DNA from: Pararge aegeria
Lineage: Eukaryota; Arthropoda; Insecta; Lepidoptera; Nymphalidae
Length of the DNA stretch: 64,000 nt
NCBI RefSeq assembly: GCF_905163445.1
Contig: NC_053196.1
Coordinates: forward strand, 13,665,501-13,729,500
Direction: 5' to 3'
Below are positions 33,471-44,674 of this stretch, in pieces (positions within the stretch are counted from its first letter, which is position 1; every line of letters starts with the position of its first letter). The notes beneath the pieces were generated by a model. That model did no database searches. It was not told where the DNA came from and saw only the letters and a list, made by a program, of their open reading frames with translations. Position numbers and translations under genes: made by a program.

Positions 33471-33831
33471 AAAATACTTTTCCTTTCTTGTAGTGATTAT
33501 AACATTCTTTAACTTAAAACAGAAACTATTAGAATTCTCTTACTCGAAGCTGGGTAAACTTTACATTCTACTCGTAGTATGTGGATATTGATTAAAGTTA
33601 TGAGAGTGGCCCGTAGATTTATTTTCGTAAGCTAGCATTCCATTGAAACGCCCACCGACATACAGCGGGCAGTCGACACCCACGCTTTCTCCATAATCCC
33701 ATTGCATCCCTACCTATCGTCTCATTGTCCTTTAGTGGAAATTGCATTTGGTCTATTCAACGATCGGCTTTTATTTCGACTTTTTTTATTTTGGCTATAT
33801 TGAAAGAATATTATTTTATTTCGGCTATATA

Positions 33832-34092
33832 GACGGCCGATTGGCGCAGTTTGCAGCGACCCTGCTTTCTGAGCTCAAGGCCGTGTGTTCGATTCCCACT
33901 ACTGGAAAATGTTTTTGTGATGAGCAAGAATGTTTTTCAGTGTCTGGGTGTTTATATGTATATTCTAAGTATTTATGTATATTATTCATAAAAATATTAA
34001 TCAGTCATCTTAGTACCCATAACACAAGCTACGCTTACTATAGGCTTACTATATAGCGATGGGTGTATTGTCACAGTATATTTATTTATTAT
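33832..34092 (+). mobile_element. SINE family S1
   Basis: GACGGCCGATTGGCGCAG head and TATTTATTTATT tail. Confidence 0.7.
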
Positions 34093-34650
34093 TTAAAACT
34101 CTGAAAATAATAAATAAATATACTAGGCAATCAAACTACCAAAATATAATAACCGTTAACCGTTCCTGTGCGTTATTAAAATATTACTAATAAATCCTTA
34201 TCCTTACTAATATTATAAATGCGAAAGTGTGTTTGTTTGTCCTGCTTTTACGCCCTAACTTAGCAACCAATCAACTAGACTTTTGGCATAGAGGAAGGAC
34301 AAAGAGGAAGGACAGAGTAGCATAGGCTTGATGTGCCCCGGGTATCCAAACGCAATCTATCTCTGTAAAACATTTTATCGCAAAGACAGTTGTGAATATC
34401 ATAGATTTTTTTAATCTGACGAGAACATTTTTGATTTCCTAGACTAACTCTCTATTCTGTTTGTATACAGAATGCAATCTATTTTCAGTCATGAAGTCTT
34501 GTCCCGCGAAAACAAACGGTTCCCACGGATTTGTAAACAAAAATAAAATAAACGCAGACGAAAAACGCAGCTAACATCTAAATGAATATAAATTCGCTAG
34601 TTAAAAAGTAAAGATCTCTTGTGATAGGCAATAACCGCATAAAACTATTA

Positions 34651-35575
34651 TTGAATCATACAAACGTGACTAGAGTTTATTAGATTTGTTTTCCGGCATT
34701 TTGGTTCCGCGATTCATGAACGAAATACCTTCAACGTTTATCCAAAAAGTAAGTATTAAAAACATAAAGCGTGAAAAAATATTTTTAGCTAAGTTAGTTG
34801 GCCGAATCTTTTGTATCTAATATACTTTATATTTATTTAGTTTAGTACTTACTGCTATGTAGCAGTATGTTTCTTCCACAGCTGGTTTTTTTAATTCTTT
34901 CTAATTAAATACATAAGGTAATCGTTGCAGATAGGCACCGAGGGCAAACCTCTACGGTTTTTCGGTGCTTTTATACTAAACATTTAGATGCTTGCTTTAT
35001 TCGATAAATAAATAAAAAAAAAAAAAAAAATTTGGTTATTCATAAGCTAAACCTTATATCTTACCATGTTCGGTATAAAAATCCATTTAAGCATCTTAAT
35101 TTTTCCACTTCTGCTGTACACAAATGTTTATCCTAAATTAATCATTACCAAAGCTCTACAGCGAATTTCTCCAACTGCCAACTCCCAAAACCCTTACGCC
35201 TCTCTCTACTCCATCACTCGACCGACCACTAGGTCCGGCCGACCGGTCAGCGTTTACGTCAGCGTTTACGCCCCTAATATTTTCTCTCTATCCATTCATT
35301 GGGGCTCTCGTATCGTACGTAATACGTCCCGCACATCGCAATCGAATTGTTTAGGTTTTGACAACTTTCTGCTCTTTAATAAGTTCATTGGGCTTTTTAT
35401 TGTACCAAATACGCCTAAAACTATTATCCTAAACAGAACGAAATACTATTTTTAACTCGGCTTTTTTCGTTTGAAAATAAGTAGGGCGTTTTCGTATATT
35501 TTCTTTTGAAAATAAGCAGACCGTTTACGTCTATTTTCGTTCGAAAATAAGCAGACTGTTCGTATTTCTGGGTTA
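34651..35575 (+). repeat. Unclassified repeat X, longest copy
   Basis: It starts near TTGAATCATACAAACGTGAC and includes ACGAAATACTATTTTTAACT near its end. A 130-codon frame at 35066-35455 has no recognised domain. Shorter copies are at 31423-31748 and, reversed, 36781-36985. Confidence 0.5.
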
Positions 35576-36417
35576 AGACCCCAACCCTCAGCGGCAAAGA
35601 AAACTAAAAATTTGTAGGTCTAAAGATATTGCTATCATTTTCCACAGGGAATATTGTGAAAAGAACAACCCTGATTTTAGACATTCCAATTTAGTTTAGT
35701 TCAGATATCTGTGTATAACAGAATATTGGCATCAATGCCCCCTTTCTTACTATACCGATACCCATTTCACTCCAAAGGTTAAATGTCACATTTGAAACTA
35801 CGTAGACTACGTTTCAGATTCATAAAAAAGAGCTCCAATTTTTATGATATCCTTAGCATATTTGTATTACATATACATACATATATTTTCAACTGATTTA
35901 AAAAAAGTAGAAGGTTCTCAATTCGACTCTGTTCTTATTTTTTTGTTTATGTGTTACGCGATTACTGCACAAATTATGCACCTGATTTTAATGTTTATTT
36001 TTTTGTTTGGTATGTCATAACCTCTAAGGTGGTTCCATTCTAATTTAGTGTGTCTAAATTTTACTTGGCACTGACTTGAAAATGTTGTAGAAAATATTTA
36101 TTTCATGCGTTTTAGTTGTTCTATAATGTAAGTGAAAAACCATCGCAACAAGCAACCAGCAACAAAGCGACACTTTTCAGGGCATGTAAGTACAATGTCT
36201 TGCGACGTGCCCGCCAATCAAAATTCAAATTCAAAATTTCTTTATTCATGTAGGCCTATCACAGGTAATTATGAAGCGTTCATACATAAATGTTTACAAA
36301 ATTGTAAGGGGATGATGATAACTTCGTTCGCCAACTTAAACCTAATGCTACGAGGGTTCCAAACGCGCCCTGGTCTAAGAAGAGCCCACAACAAACTTAG
36401 ACGGGTAATTTTTTTTT

Positions 36418-36664
36418 ATCAAAATTAAGCTTAATTTGCTATACTCCGCGAAAAGCAGGAGAATCTGGGTGGTGTAATTTATAATTTCTTCAATCCTTAT
36501 ACTCCACACCAAACAGATCTTCGGCAATATACCCTCTACGCACGTTTCGCTCCGAAACCGGAGCATCCTCAGGAGATGTTGACTTTACAATGAATAACTG
36601 TTTGACTTAACAATAACAACATATATCATGGATTTCCGCAAAGTAACACCTGCTTCTATCCAAT
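36418..36664. mobile_element. Fold-back family FB1 with 11-bp target duplication
   Basis: AATTTTTTTTT at 36407-36417 and 36665-36675 flanks it inside an L1 LINE UTR, so the element ends are approximately defined. Confidence 0.65.
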
Positions 36665-36780
36665 AATTTTTTTTTGTTATCACCATCTCACAGTTAATTT
36701 ATATTAAGCTATGAAGCTAGAGGAATCCACACCCAAGCTTTTTTATCGTCTAAGTAATCCTTAATATCGCCTAAGTAATA

Positions 36781-36985
36781 CGCTCTACTTATTTTCAAAC
36801 AAAAAAAGGCGAGTTAAAAATAGTATTTGGTTCTGTTTAGGATAATTTGGTACAATAGAAAGCTAAATGAATTTATTAAAGAGCAGAAAGTTGTCAAAAC
36901 CTAAACAGTTTCGATTGCGATGTGCGGGACATATTACGTACCATACGAGAGCCCCAAGAAATGTATAGAGAGAAAATATTACGAT
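36781..36985 (-). repeat. Unclassified repeat X, reversed copy in an L1 LINE
   Basis: It matches 35280-35500 in reverse (GAGTTAAAAATAGTATTTGG, GTGCGGGACATATTACGTAC). Confidence 0.55.
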
Positions 36986-37310
36986 TTTTCTGTAAGCTTA
37001 CGTTTAATATAAACTTTGAACTTATTGAGAGACATCTCAATGATTTCATTTGGTAATTTGTTATAAAATAAAATAATCTGAGGCTGAGGCGTGCTATTGC
37101 ACTGGCACTGAACGGTGCTCCGTTCTGAAGGGCATAGGTTAGGAATAACAAGGGCATAGGGAGCAACATTGTTGCAATGCTGGGTTACAACAATGTTGCT
37201 TAGCGGCGGAATACCCGGAAAGCTTTACTAATGTCACTGCTATTTTTTATGTAACTTGGAATCCGATGTATGGATTTAATCTTAGGCGTAATTGCAGTTA
37301 AGGGCTAACT

Positions 37311-37447
37311 TGTATTTATTTATTTAAACTCTTCATTTGTACACCACTACACAGTTAGGAAAATAAAGGATACATAGAGGGAAACACAAAGACTGGAGTA
37401 CAAAGACTGGACTGGATACAAAAGGCGGCCTTACCAGGCGACTTTAG
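37311..37447 (-). mobile_element. LINE 3' UTR (family L3 relative)
   Basis: In reverse it reads GGCCGCCTTTTGTATCC, then GTGTACAAATGAAGAG and an AAATA-rich tail. Confidence 0.55.
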
Positions 37448-37529
37448 GATTAGACAACAAGCGCGAGAACAAACAGGTGGTGTAAAATTATTATAAAAAT
37501 ACATTCAACTACTCGTGGTGGAATAAAAA

Positions 37530-37763
37530 AATTTCTCCTTGCAATTATTACATAATGTTATTAGGAGTAGCGGCTATGAAAATAATAATTTTCTGAGTTT
37601 AATTTTACGGACGGAGTCCAGATTTTCGTTTGGAAATTGGAATGTTACCAAAAGAATATTTGCCTTTATGACCGTAGACATGAATCGCATTTTTATGAAA
37701 ATTTACGAATACCTATTGTGGTACGTGATTGTTTTTGGGAATATAATAGCTTCAATAGTTTAA
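37530..37763 (+). other. Open frame of about 75 codons, unidentified
   Basis: It reads LLHNVIRSSGYENNNFLSLI, TESRFSFGNWNVTKRIF and a hydrophobic end WYVIVFGNIIASIV. A chemoreceptor-like membrane end was considered, but no motif is diagnostic. Confidence 0.12.
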
Positions 37764-37940
37764 CGGTTTACAATGCAAACCGCAACGTTGTAAGTTCAAA
37801 TCCAACCTTTTAGTGTAAAGCGTTCTCTTTATGATACAGACAATATCCACACTCATATTAAAAACGCTAATGTAATGTAATGTGTTTGTTTGTTTGTCCT
37901 TGCTTGTTAAATAATAATTAATGAATGGAATTACTTTAAA

Positions 37941-38187
37941 TAAATATATACTACGACAATCCACACATCGCCATCTAGACTAGCTTGTGTTATGGGTACT
38001 AAGTTGACTGATGAATATTTGTTTATTGAATAATATACATAAATATGTACTTATAATATACATATAAACACTCAGACACTGAAAAACAGTCATGTTTAGC
38101 ACATAAACATTTTCCAGTTGTGGGAAGCGAACCCACGGCCTTGGACTCAGAAAGCAGGGTCACTCACCACTGCGCCAATCGGCCGTC
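37941..38187 (-). mobile_element. SINE family S1
   Basis: Full-length reversed copy ending in GCGCCAATCGGCCGTC. Confidence 0.7.
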
Positions 38188-38427
38188 AGTTTAAAGGTCG
38201 GAAAGTACAATAGGCTACGTTTTATCTCGGGAAAAGAAGGTCCCCATGGGATTCGGTGGTTGAGTTTTCCCATGTGTTGGTGAGAGATACAAGAAGTGTC
38301 GGTTTTAAAATACAGATCAGAGTTTTGCTGTAGTGGAATTTGCAACGGAAATTAGCATACCTATGCCTTTTACATACGTCTTATAGCGACTTTAGCGCCA
38401 GCGTATATGTATTCTCAATTCATAAAA

Positions 38428-38582
38428 TAACTTAACAACAGTAAAGTTAACATCAGTCAGAGTAAATTTCCAAAGATTTGTGTGGTGTGGAGTAAGTATA
38501 CAGATTTAAGAAATTATAAATAACACTGTACAGATTCTCCCGCTTTTCGCGGAGCATAGCAAATTGAGCTTAGTTTTCATGG
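38428..38582. repeat. Fold-back family FB1, partial
   Basis: One arm only: TGTGTGGTGTGGAGTA, CAGATTCTCCCGCTTTTCGC. Confidence 0.55.
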
Positions 38583-38938
38583 TTTGATAATGATGGTTAA
38601 ATTGGCCTGAGACGATTCAAACTAAACGATCTTACAACGTGAGGCAACTTTTAAAATGCTGGGCCAATGTTTTTGCACCACACTGGCATATAGGTCAACG
38701 GTATAAGGACTTTAATGCCTATTTATAGCTAGAGGGTTTAATTGGAGGAGAAAGGTAATTTGACTAGTCGCAATACCTACTCTAGCTCTGTGATTAGTCT
38801 GACGTCATCATCAGACTAATTATTCTGGGGTCTCGTGTCTGCGGATAACTGCCTTGTTTGTCTAGGCATTAGCATGTTTGTCTGCGGATCATGTAGTCCT
38901 GGTTGTGGACAGTAATTACTAGGTGTAAATTTCCTGAT

Positions 38939-39209
38939 GAAGCGGTGATAGCCCAGTGGGTAGGACTTTCAGGGAGCTGAGTTCGGATCCCAGCACGCAC
39001 CTCTAACTTTTCGAAGTTATGCGTTTTAAGCAATTAAAATGAGAACCTGCATGCCTGAGAGTGCTCGTTAATTTTCTCGATGGAGTTGGACGTTAATGGA
39101 GTCCACTAAATCGTAATGGGCCAGCGTGTTGGACAACGGCCTCAACTCCTTCCTTGAGGAGACCCGGCCCTGTAGTGAGCAGGTAATTTGTTAATATGAT
39201 GATGATCTT
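38939..39209 (+). mobile_element. SINE family S2, near full length
   Basis: Head GAAGCGGTGATAGCCCAGTG, box B-like GAGTTCGGATCCC, tail TGATGATGAT. Confidence 0.65.
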
Positions 39210-39329
39210 CTGTCTAAAAATTTTGAGTACCAGTGGAGTCAGGAAATTGGCTTTGCCCCACTCCGTGCTTCGGAAACTCGCTAAGCCATCGATCTAGGTT
39301 ATTATTGCTAGCATGTGAAGACATAAAAG

Positions 39330-39475
39330 CATCGGCCGACCACCAGCTCGATGGAGGGATGATATCGTAAAGGCAGTAGGGAAGAACTGGATGCAGCTAA
39401 CTAGCAATAGACCGAGATGGCGTGCGAATGAAGAGGCCTTAGTCCAGCAGTGTACTGATGATGATGATAATAAAA
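39330..39475 (+). mobile_element. RTE-like C-terminal fragment, other subfamily
   Basis: With one frameshift it reads RPTTSSMEG then DDIVKAVGKNWMQLTS and RWRANEEALVQQCTD, ending in a GATGATGATGA tail, the same domain as the other RTE tails but a different sequence. Confidence 0.55.
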
Positions 39476-39653
39476 TCGTTAAAGTCTTCCAACCATTTTT
39501 AGTAGTGGTAGAGCTTTTTGTGACATAGCTCGTCCGAGGAAGTATTACCACCATTCTTATTTCTGCCGCTAAGCAGCATTGTGTGCTTGGCTAAACAGAT
39601 AAATCGATCGTGATGCAATTTTGTTACCACACTGATAATTTGTATCCTGGAGA

Positions 39654-40003
39654 GTGTCTGAGGTTACATACCCTAAAACTCTACAAGACTTTTTAGAACA
39701 GGCAACACCAAATAAAATCAATTTTGCTCAACCTTCCGAAATCAACAATTCATTCGAAACCAACCGGATCCCAATACAACGCTATTTTGGATCTAACCGA
39801 ACCCTAACCTTGAGTCCACCATTGAATCGTAAAAATTATGTGTAGGTATGCCACAAAACGTTTGCGCTGATATTTTCAGCAATAAAATCCAATCCATACC
39901 CCCATTTCCTAAAGCCATAAAACTGCCCGATGTAATTTTTACCGATGCAGCTATCGGCTTATTTGAAATGTTTAGATTTATTGACTTGATAAATGTATCA
40001 TAA
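39654..40003 (+). pseudogene. Coding-like remnant in two frames, unidentified
   Basis: 39654-39845 reads VTYPKTLQDFLEQATPNKIN and ends at TAG; two bases later 39848-40003 reads MPQNVCADIFSNKIQSIPPF and LPDVIFTDAAIGLF. Together they suggest a frameshifted transposon protein. The minus strand is also open here, which weakens the case. Confidence 0.2.
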
Positions 40004-40083
40004 ACGTATGGACTGTTTACGATGTCCTTCACATCATGATACATAATCTACTTACTATAAAAAAGTAGTTTTATAGTATTCAT

Positions 40084-40353
40084 GAGAAATAGCTCAGCGA
40101 GTTGCGAAGCTGAAGTGGCAATGGGCGGGGCACATAGCTCGGAGAACCGATGGACGTTGGGGTCTTAAGGTGCTGGAATGGCGACCCCGCACCGGTAAAC
40201 GCAGCGTAGGTCGGCCCCAAACGAGGTGGACAGATGACATCAGGCGAGTTGCTGGGAGCCGTTGGAGGCAAGCGGCCCAGGACCGTGCATTGTGGAACTC
40301 CCTACAAAAGACCTATGTCCAGCAGTGGACGTCAATTGGTTGAGATGATGATG
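40084..40353 (+). mobile_element. RTE 3' fragment with 11-bp target-site duplication
   Basis: It is the same family as 21480 (frames for IAQRVAKLKWQWAGHIARR and VGRPQTRWTDDIRRVAG). ATAGTATTCAT occurs at 40073-40083 and 40354-40364, flanking it exactly. The tail is a short GATGATGATG run. Confidence 0.85.
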
Positions 40354-40835
40354 ATAGTATTCATTGTCGGACCACCATCCCAATGCGATGTAATTGAAAA
40401 ATATCTTTGGAGAGTGACCACCGTGGCCAAAATCGGTCAGAGAAACTGTCTAAGCATTTTTGACTACATATCATGAGATCTTGGCCTCTCAAAGTCACGT
40501 GTTGAAAGTTAATTCAGACCTCAAAGTACGTAGGTACTATTGCTTAAGACCATGTTGCATAATCCTCTAGACCACACCGGTCTGTCGAAAATCTATATTC
40601 GCCTTTTATATGCATACATATAAAATTTTCAACAAACAGTCCAAATTTCGTTAGCTTTTTAGTGGTCTGTTTCTAGAGCACTGTACCACGTGTATGTGTA
40701 ATGCACGTGAGCAACGTCAATGTGTACGCAGCGGAAAATTAGGTTCAAGACTACTCGAGCGTGCTAGTCGTCAGAGCTTGAGAGCACAACTGCAATAAAA
40801 TGTAATGTGTATATAACTAACAAAAATAATGTTTC

Positions 40836-41022
40836 ATCATCTTCAACCCAATACAGGCCCACTCCGGCAGAAGGGTTTTAACTGTAGTCTACCACGCTGG
40901 TCCTGTGTGGATTGGTAGACTTTACACGCCCTTGAGAACATTATGGAGAACTCACAGGCATGCCGGTTTCCTAACGATGTATTCCTTCACCGCAAAAGTC
41001 AGTGATCTTTCATTGCTTAAAT
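40836..41022 (-). mobile_element. SINE family S2, head missing
   Basis: Body only; separates the diverged partial 280-bp unit from the array. Confidence 0.55.
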
Positions 41023-41168
41023 TATTTATCATAAATGTACTGTCGCATCGATAGCCTAATAGCCTATAAAAGACCCAGCTGTTAATAGGAAATGGATGAT
41101 GCCAACTAGAGCTGTGTGGTGACGGAATATCAGAATACAGTTTGTCACCAACGGTAACGGTTTTAGCT

Positions 41169-42150
41169 ACTCTTCGTCTAGGCATGCTTAATTTTCTAGA
41201 ACAAGCTACACTGCACATAAGCGATGTCGATGTGTACGCAGTGGAAAATTAGGTTCAAGCAGCGGCGTGCATAGAGGGTACGCACAGGGTATGCAGATGA
41301 TATAAAATTAGGAAAATCTCCAGTACGAGTTATAAATACCGAAGGGTAGGTCTTTTATAATACTTACAAAGCCTATCCTTAAGTTTTATATAACTCGTAC
41401 TGGAGATATTCTTAATTTAATATCATCTGCATTCCCTGTGCATACCCTCTATGCACGCCACTGGGTTCAAGACTACTCGAGCGTGTTAGCCATTAAACCT
41501 CGAAAGCGAAACTGCAATAAATAATAAATGGTTAGTATTTTTAAAGGTACATAAGTGAACTGTCCATAAGAATCTTTGTTTTAAAAAAACGAACATTTCA
41601 ACACAATTTTGGCCGATATGCTAAATTACCTTTGTTGTTTTAATAATGGTTGACTCACCTACTCTTCGTCTAGGCAAGCTTAATTTTCTAGAACAAGTTA
41701 CACTGCACATAAGCGATGTCAATGTGTACGCAGTGGAAAATTAGGTTCAAGACTACTCGAGCGTGCTAGCCATCAAACCTCGAAAGCGAAACTGCAATAA
41801 ATAACAAATGGTTATTATTTTTAAAGCTACATAAGTAAACTGTACATAAGAATCTTTGTATTAAAAAAACGAACATTACAACACAATTTTGGCCGTTATG
41901 CTAAATTACCTTTGTTGTTTTAATAATGGTTTACTCACCTACTCTTCGTCTAGGCAAGCTTAATTTTCTAGAACAAGCTACACTGCACATAAGCGATGTC
42001 AATGTGTACGCAGTGGAAAATTAGGTTCAAGACTACTCGAGCGTGCTAGCCATGAAACCTCGCAAGCGAAATTGCAATAAATAACAAATTGTAAGTATTT
42101 TTGCTACATAACTGAACTGTCCACAAGAATCTTCCGTATTCTTGTTTTTA
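41169..42150. repeat. 280-bp tandem array, about 2.7 units
   Basis: Unit starts (ACTCTTCGTCTAGGCA) are at 41169, 41661 and 41941. The first interval is 492 bp because of the MITE and its duplication; the second is 280 bp. Units match at more than 90% by eye. A diverged partial unit lies at about 40672-40800. No known satellite or RNA gene was recognised. Confidence 0.85.
41260..41463. mobile_element. hAT-type MITE inserted in the 280-bp tandem array
   Basis: GGTTCAAG is at 41252-41259 and 41464-41471. Removing 204 bp plus 8 bp restores the array period exactly. Confidence 0.85.
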
Positions 42151-42419
42151 AGCCTTTATTACAAATTTTTATTTTCTACCATTATTTTACAAGCTTTTAT
42201 TTTCATCTAGCCCAGGCATAGCAGTCTACTACTAGAATAGAGGCCTCTGCATACGAGATGGTTTGCCTTTACCTAATCAACACGCTGGGAAGACGGGCAG
42301 TAGATGGTAGCATAGAGTTTAAGCAGAGGAAGAGCTTTATGAGAAAGAAAGAGAAGAGAAATACTCTATTTCTTATTTCTGCTACTAAGCGTGCATGGAC
42401 GTGTTTCTGGCAAGTCCTG

Positions 42420-42996
42420 CAGGGCTAGCACAGGTAGGAAACATAAATTATATCCCCCGATTATATCCCCTGACAAGGTATATAATGAACGTGTCCATCT
42501 GCTACAGTACGGGAACACGGAATAGGAGAAGTTTACACCCGTTTATTATAACATATATATGTTACTAGCGTACCCAGCCCGCTTCGCCGAATATATTAAA
42601 TCATTTATTTCTCTCCGTATTCATTCTCTTCTTTTCTCTTCTCGAGCGGGTGAAGCTCATTATCTACACCCATGTACACCCAACAATAGAATATCATCAT
42701 ATAAAAGCTGTATTTGACAGTTTGACAGTTCAAAAATAAGAGTGCTCCGATCGTTACCAAACTACAGGATTACTCGCCAGGTCAATCCGGGGATTCCCTG
42801 AAAGTTTCATTGAAATCGGTCCAGCTGTTTCGGAGCCTATACGGAACATACCCACACACTTTCTCTTTTATATATATAGATAGATAGATTAGGATATTAT
42901 TTGCGCCAGTGATCTGAGAGTTGATAAAGCTTTGGGAGAACATATTTTTTTATCCTTTTCCCGGGGATATAATTGCCTCCTGCGCATGCTAGCCAT
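42420..42996. mobile_element. MITE of family M2 with a nested repeat
   Basis: M2 sequence at 42420-42555 and 42894-42996 is split by an element starting near TACCCAGCCCGCTTCGCC and ending AATCGGTCCAGCTGTTTCGG plus TAGATAGATAGATT. Confidence 0.65.
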
Positions 42997-43063
42997 GCAG
43001 TGGAGTCTTGCTATGTTTATAGGCGATGTTTTTTCACTTATCATCAGACATTTTTTTTAATCC

Positions 43064-43268
43064 ACTACATGTTAACCCTTGACTGCAATCTCACCCGGTG
43101 GTAAACGATGATGCAGTCTATGATTGCATCGGGCTAACCTGTTAGAGAGTATGGTAGCCCTAATCGGTTTCTACGCGACATCGCACCAGAACACTAATTC
43201 GCATAGCGGCACGTATTTGTCGAGAGGGTGGTAACTGGCCACGGCCAAAGCCTCCCATCAGATAAAAA
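43064..43268 (-). mobile_element. SINE family S3, head missing
   Basis: GACTGCAATCTCACCCGGTG, TCGGTTTCTACGCGACATCG. Confidence 0.6.
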
Positions 43269-43355
43269 CTTCCAAAACGTACTTAATTATGCGTTAAAAA
43301 AGATCGCAACGATGGGTAAAACCGCATGAAAATCTGCCTGCTGTCTGTCTGTCCA

Positions 43356-43401
43356 TCTGTCTGCTCTTCATAAATTGCGTAGTTTATGAAGAGCAGACAG
43401 A
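43356..43401. other. Perfect 19-bp hairpin, 8-base loop
   Basis: TCTGTCTGCTCTTCATAAA at 43356-43374 pairs exactly with 43383-43401. Confidence 0.9.
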
Positions 43402-43460
43402 CACAAAACGCGACTTTGTTTCATACTAGGTATATTAGTTGAGATAACGTGATCTAAATC

Positions 43461-43531
43461 AAGAGCAATCTGTCAGTAGTTACCTACTGACAGATTGCTC
43501 TTCAGTAATCTGTCAGTAGTTACCTACTGAC
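43461..43531. other. Perfect 19-bp hairpin followed by a partial direct copy
   Basis: AAGAGCAATCTGTCAGTAG at 43461-43479 pairs exactly with 43484-43502 around a 4-base loop; 43467-43491 is repeated directly at 43507-43531. Confidence 0.9.
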
Positions 43532-43850
43532 TGATGTTTCTTGTTTGCAAGCCGTATTGTGCGAAAAGATTTCAGGAACGCCCTTTGCATTATCATCGAC
43601 ATTTTTATTATACATTTTCTAGACGTATAACTAAACTACAACAACAATAAAAGATAATTTTTATAACACAGTGGATGTTGAATAGCGGCAAATTGCGACA
43701 TGTCACGAGAAATACACATAATTCACGAACCACGATACGAACACTATAGGTGGCGCTCTTGTGGAAAATTTTCGGCTCGTGCTTGATAAGACAAGACAAG
43801 ACGCAAGACAATTTGTTTGCTTGTATCCAGCATCTTTTTAGTAAAATAAA

Positions 43851-44110
43851 TAAATAAAATAAATATATTAGGACAGTACATACATCGCCATGTAGCCCCA
43901 AAGTAAGCTCAGCTTGTGTTATGGGTTTCTTAAATAACTGATGAATATTTTTATGAATAATATACATAAATACTTATAAAATACAGATAAACACCCGGAC
44001 ACTGAAAAACATTCATGTTCATCACAGAAACGTTTTCCAGTTGTGGGAATCGAACTCACGGCGTCGGATTCAGAAAGCAGGGTCGCTGCCCACTGCGGCA
44101 ATTGGCCGTC
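43851..44110 (-). mobile_element. SINE family S1
   Basis: Full-length reversed copy that separates two similar unique segments (see 43670-44320). Confidence 0.65.
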
Positions 44111-44434
44111 TAATTTCCTTGAAGTCTCGGTTTCCAATGACAGACCGTAACCTGTAGATATTTTTTACAACAACGCACGTCGAATAGCGGCGAATAACAA
44201 CATGTCACGAAAAATTTACAAAATCAGAGCAGAAAACACGAAAATAACATGTGAGGTAGGGAGCTAGTGGACAATTTTGTGGCCGTGCTTGGTAAAAGAC
44301 GAACGTAGCGTTTATAAGTACCTTTCTAAACAGCATTCCACCTTTTAACGTTTAAATTAAACCTGCCTGTGGTATGCTAATGTAAAATAATAATTTTAAA
44401 TGGGAATATCAGTTTTACTGTGAATTAAGGCCCA

Positions 44435-44674
44435 GCAGGGCTAGGACAGGCAGGAGACAAAAATTATATCAATAATTATAGTGTCCACCTGCTAAAACAC
44501 GGGAACAGGGAATAGGAGAAGCTTACCCGCGTTCATTATTACCCATATATTATGTGGATATTATTTCCACTTGTTCGCCAATGATCTGAGAGTTGATAAA
44601 GCTGTGGGAGAAGATACATTTTTATCCTTTCCCCGGGGAAATATTTGTCTTTTGTCCATGCTAGCCGTGCTGGT
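44435..44674. mobile_element. MITE of family M2
   Basis: It starts AGCAGGGCTAGGACAGG and ends CATGCTAGCCGTGCT, with the family interior GATCTGAGAGTTGATAAAGC. Confidence 0.7.

Larger units (their letters stand above)
36222..37080 (-). mobile_element. CR1-type LINE 3' end (family L1), interrupted twice
   Basis: L1 text lies at 36222-36417, 36665-36780 and 36985-37080. The gaps are filled by a fold-back element (36418-36664) and a reversed copy of repeat X (36781-36985). Confidence 0.65.

Noticed and set aside
35066..35455. 130-codon open frame as a gene
   Set aside because: It lies within repeat X, has no recognised domain and is broken in the other copies.
40952..41218. Minus-strand 88-codon frame as a gene
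   Set aside because: It spans the edge of the 280-bp array, unique DNA and a SINE; no motif is seen.
41169..42150. CRISPR-like array
   Set aside because: Units of 280 bp without repeat-spacer structure in a eukaryotic genome.
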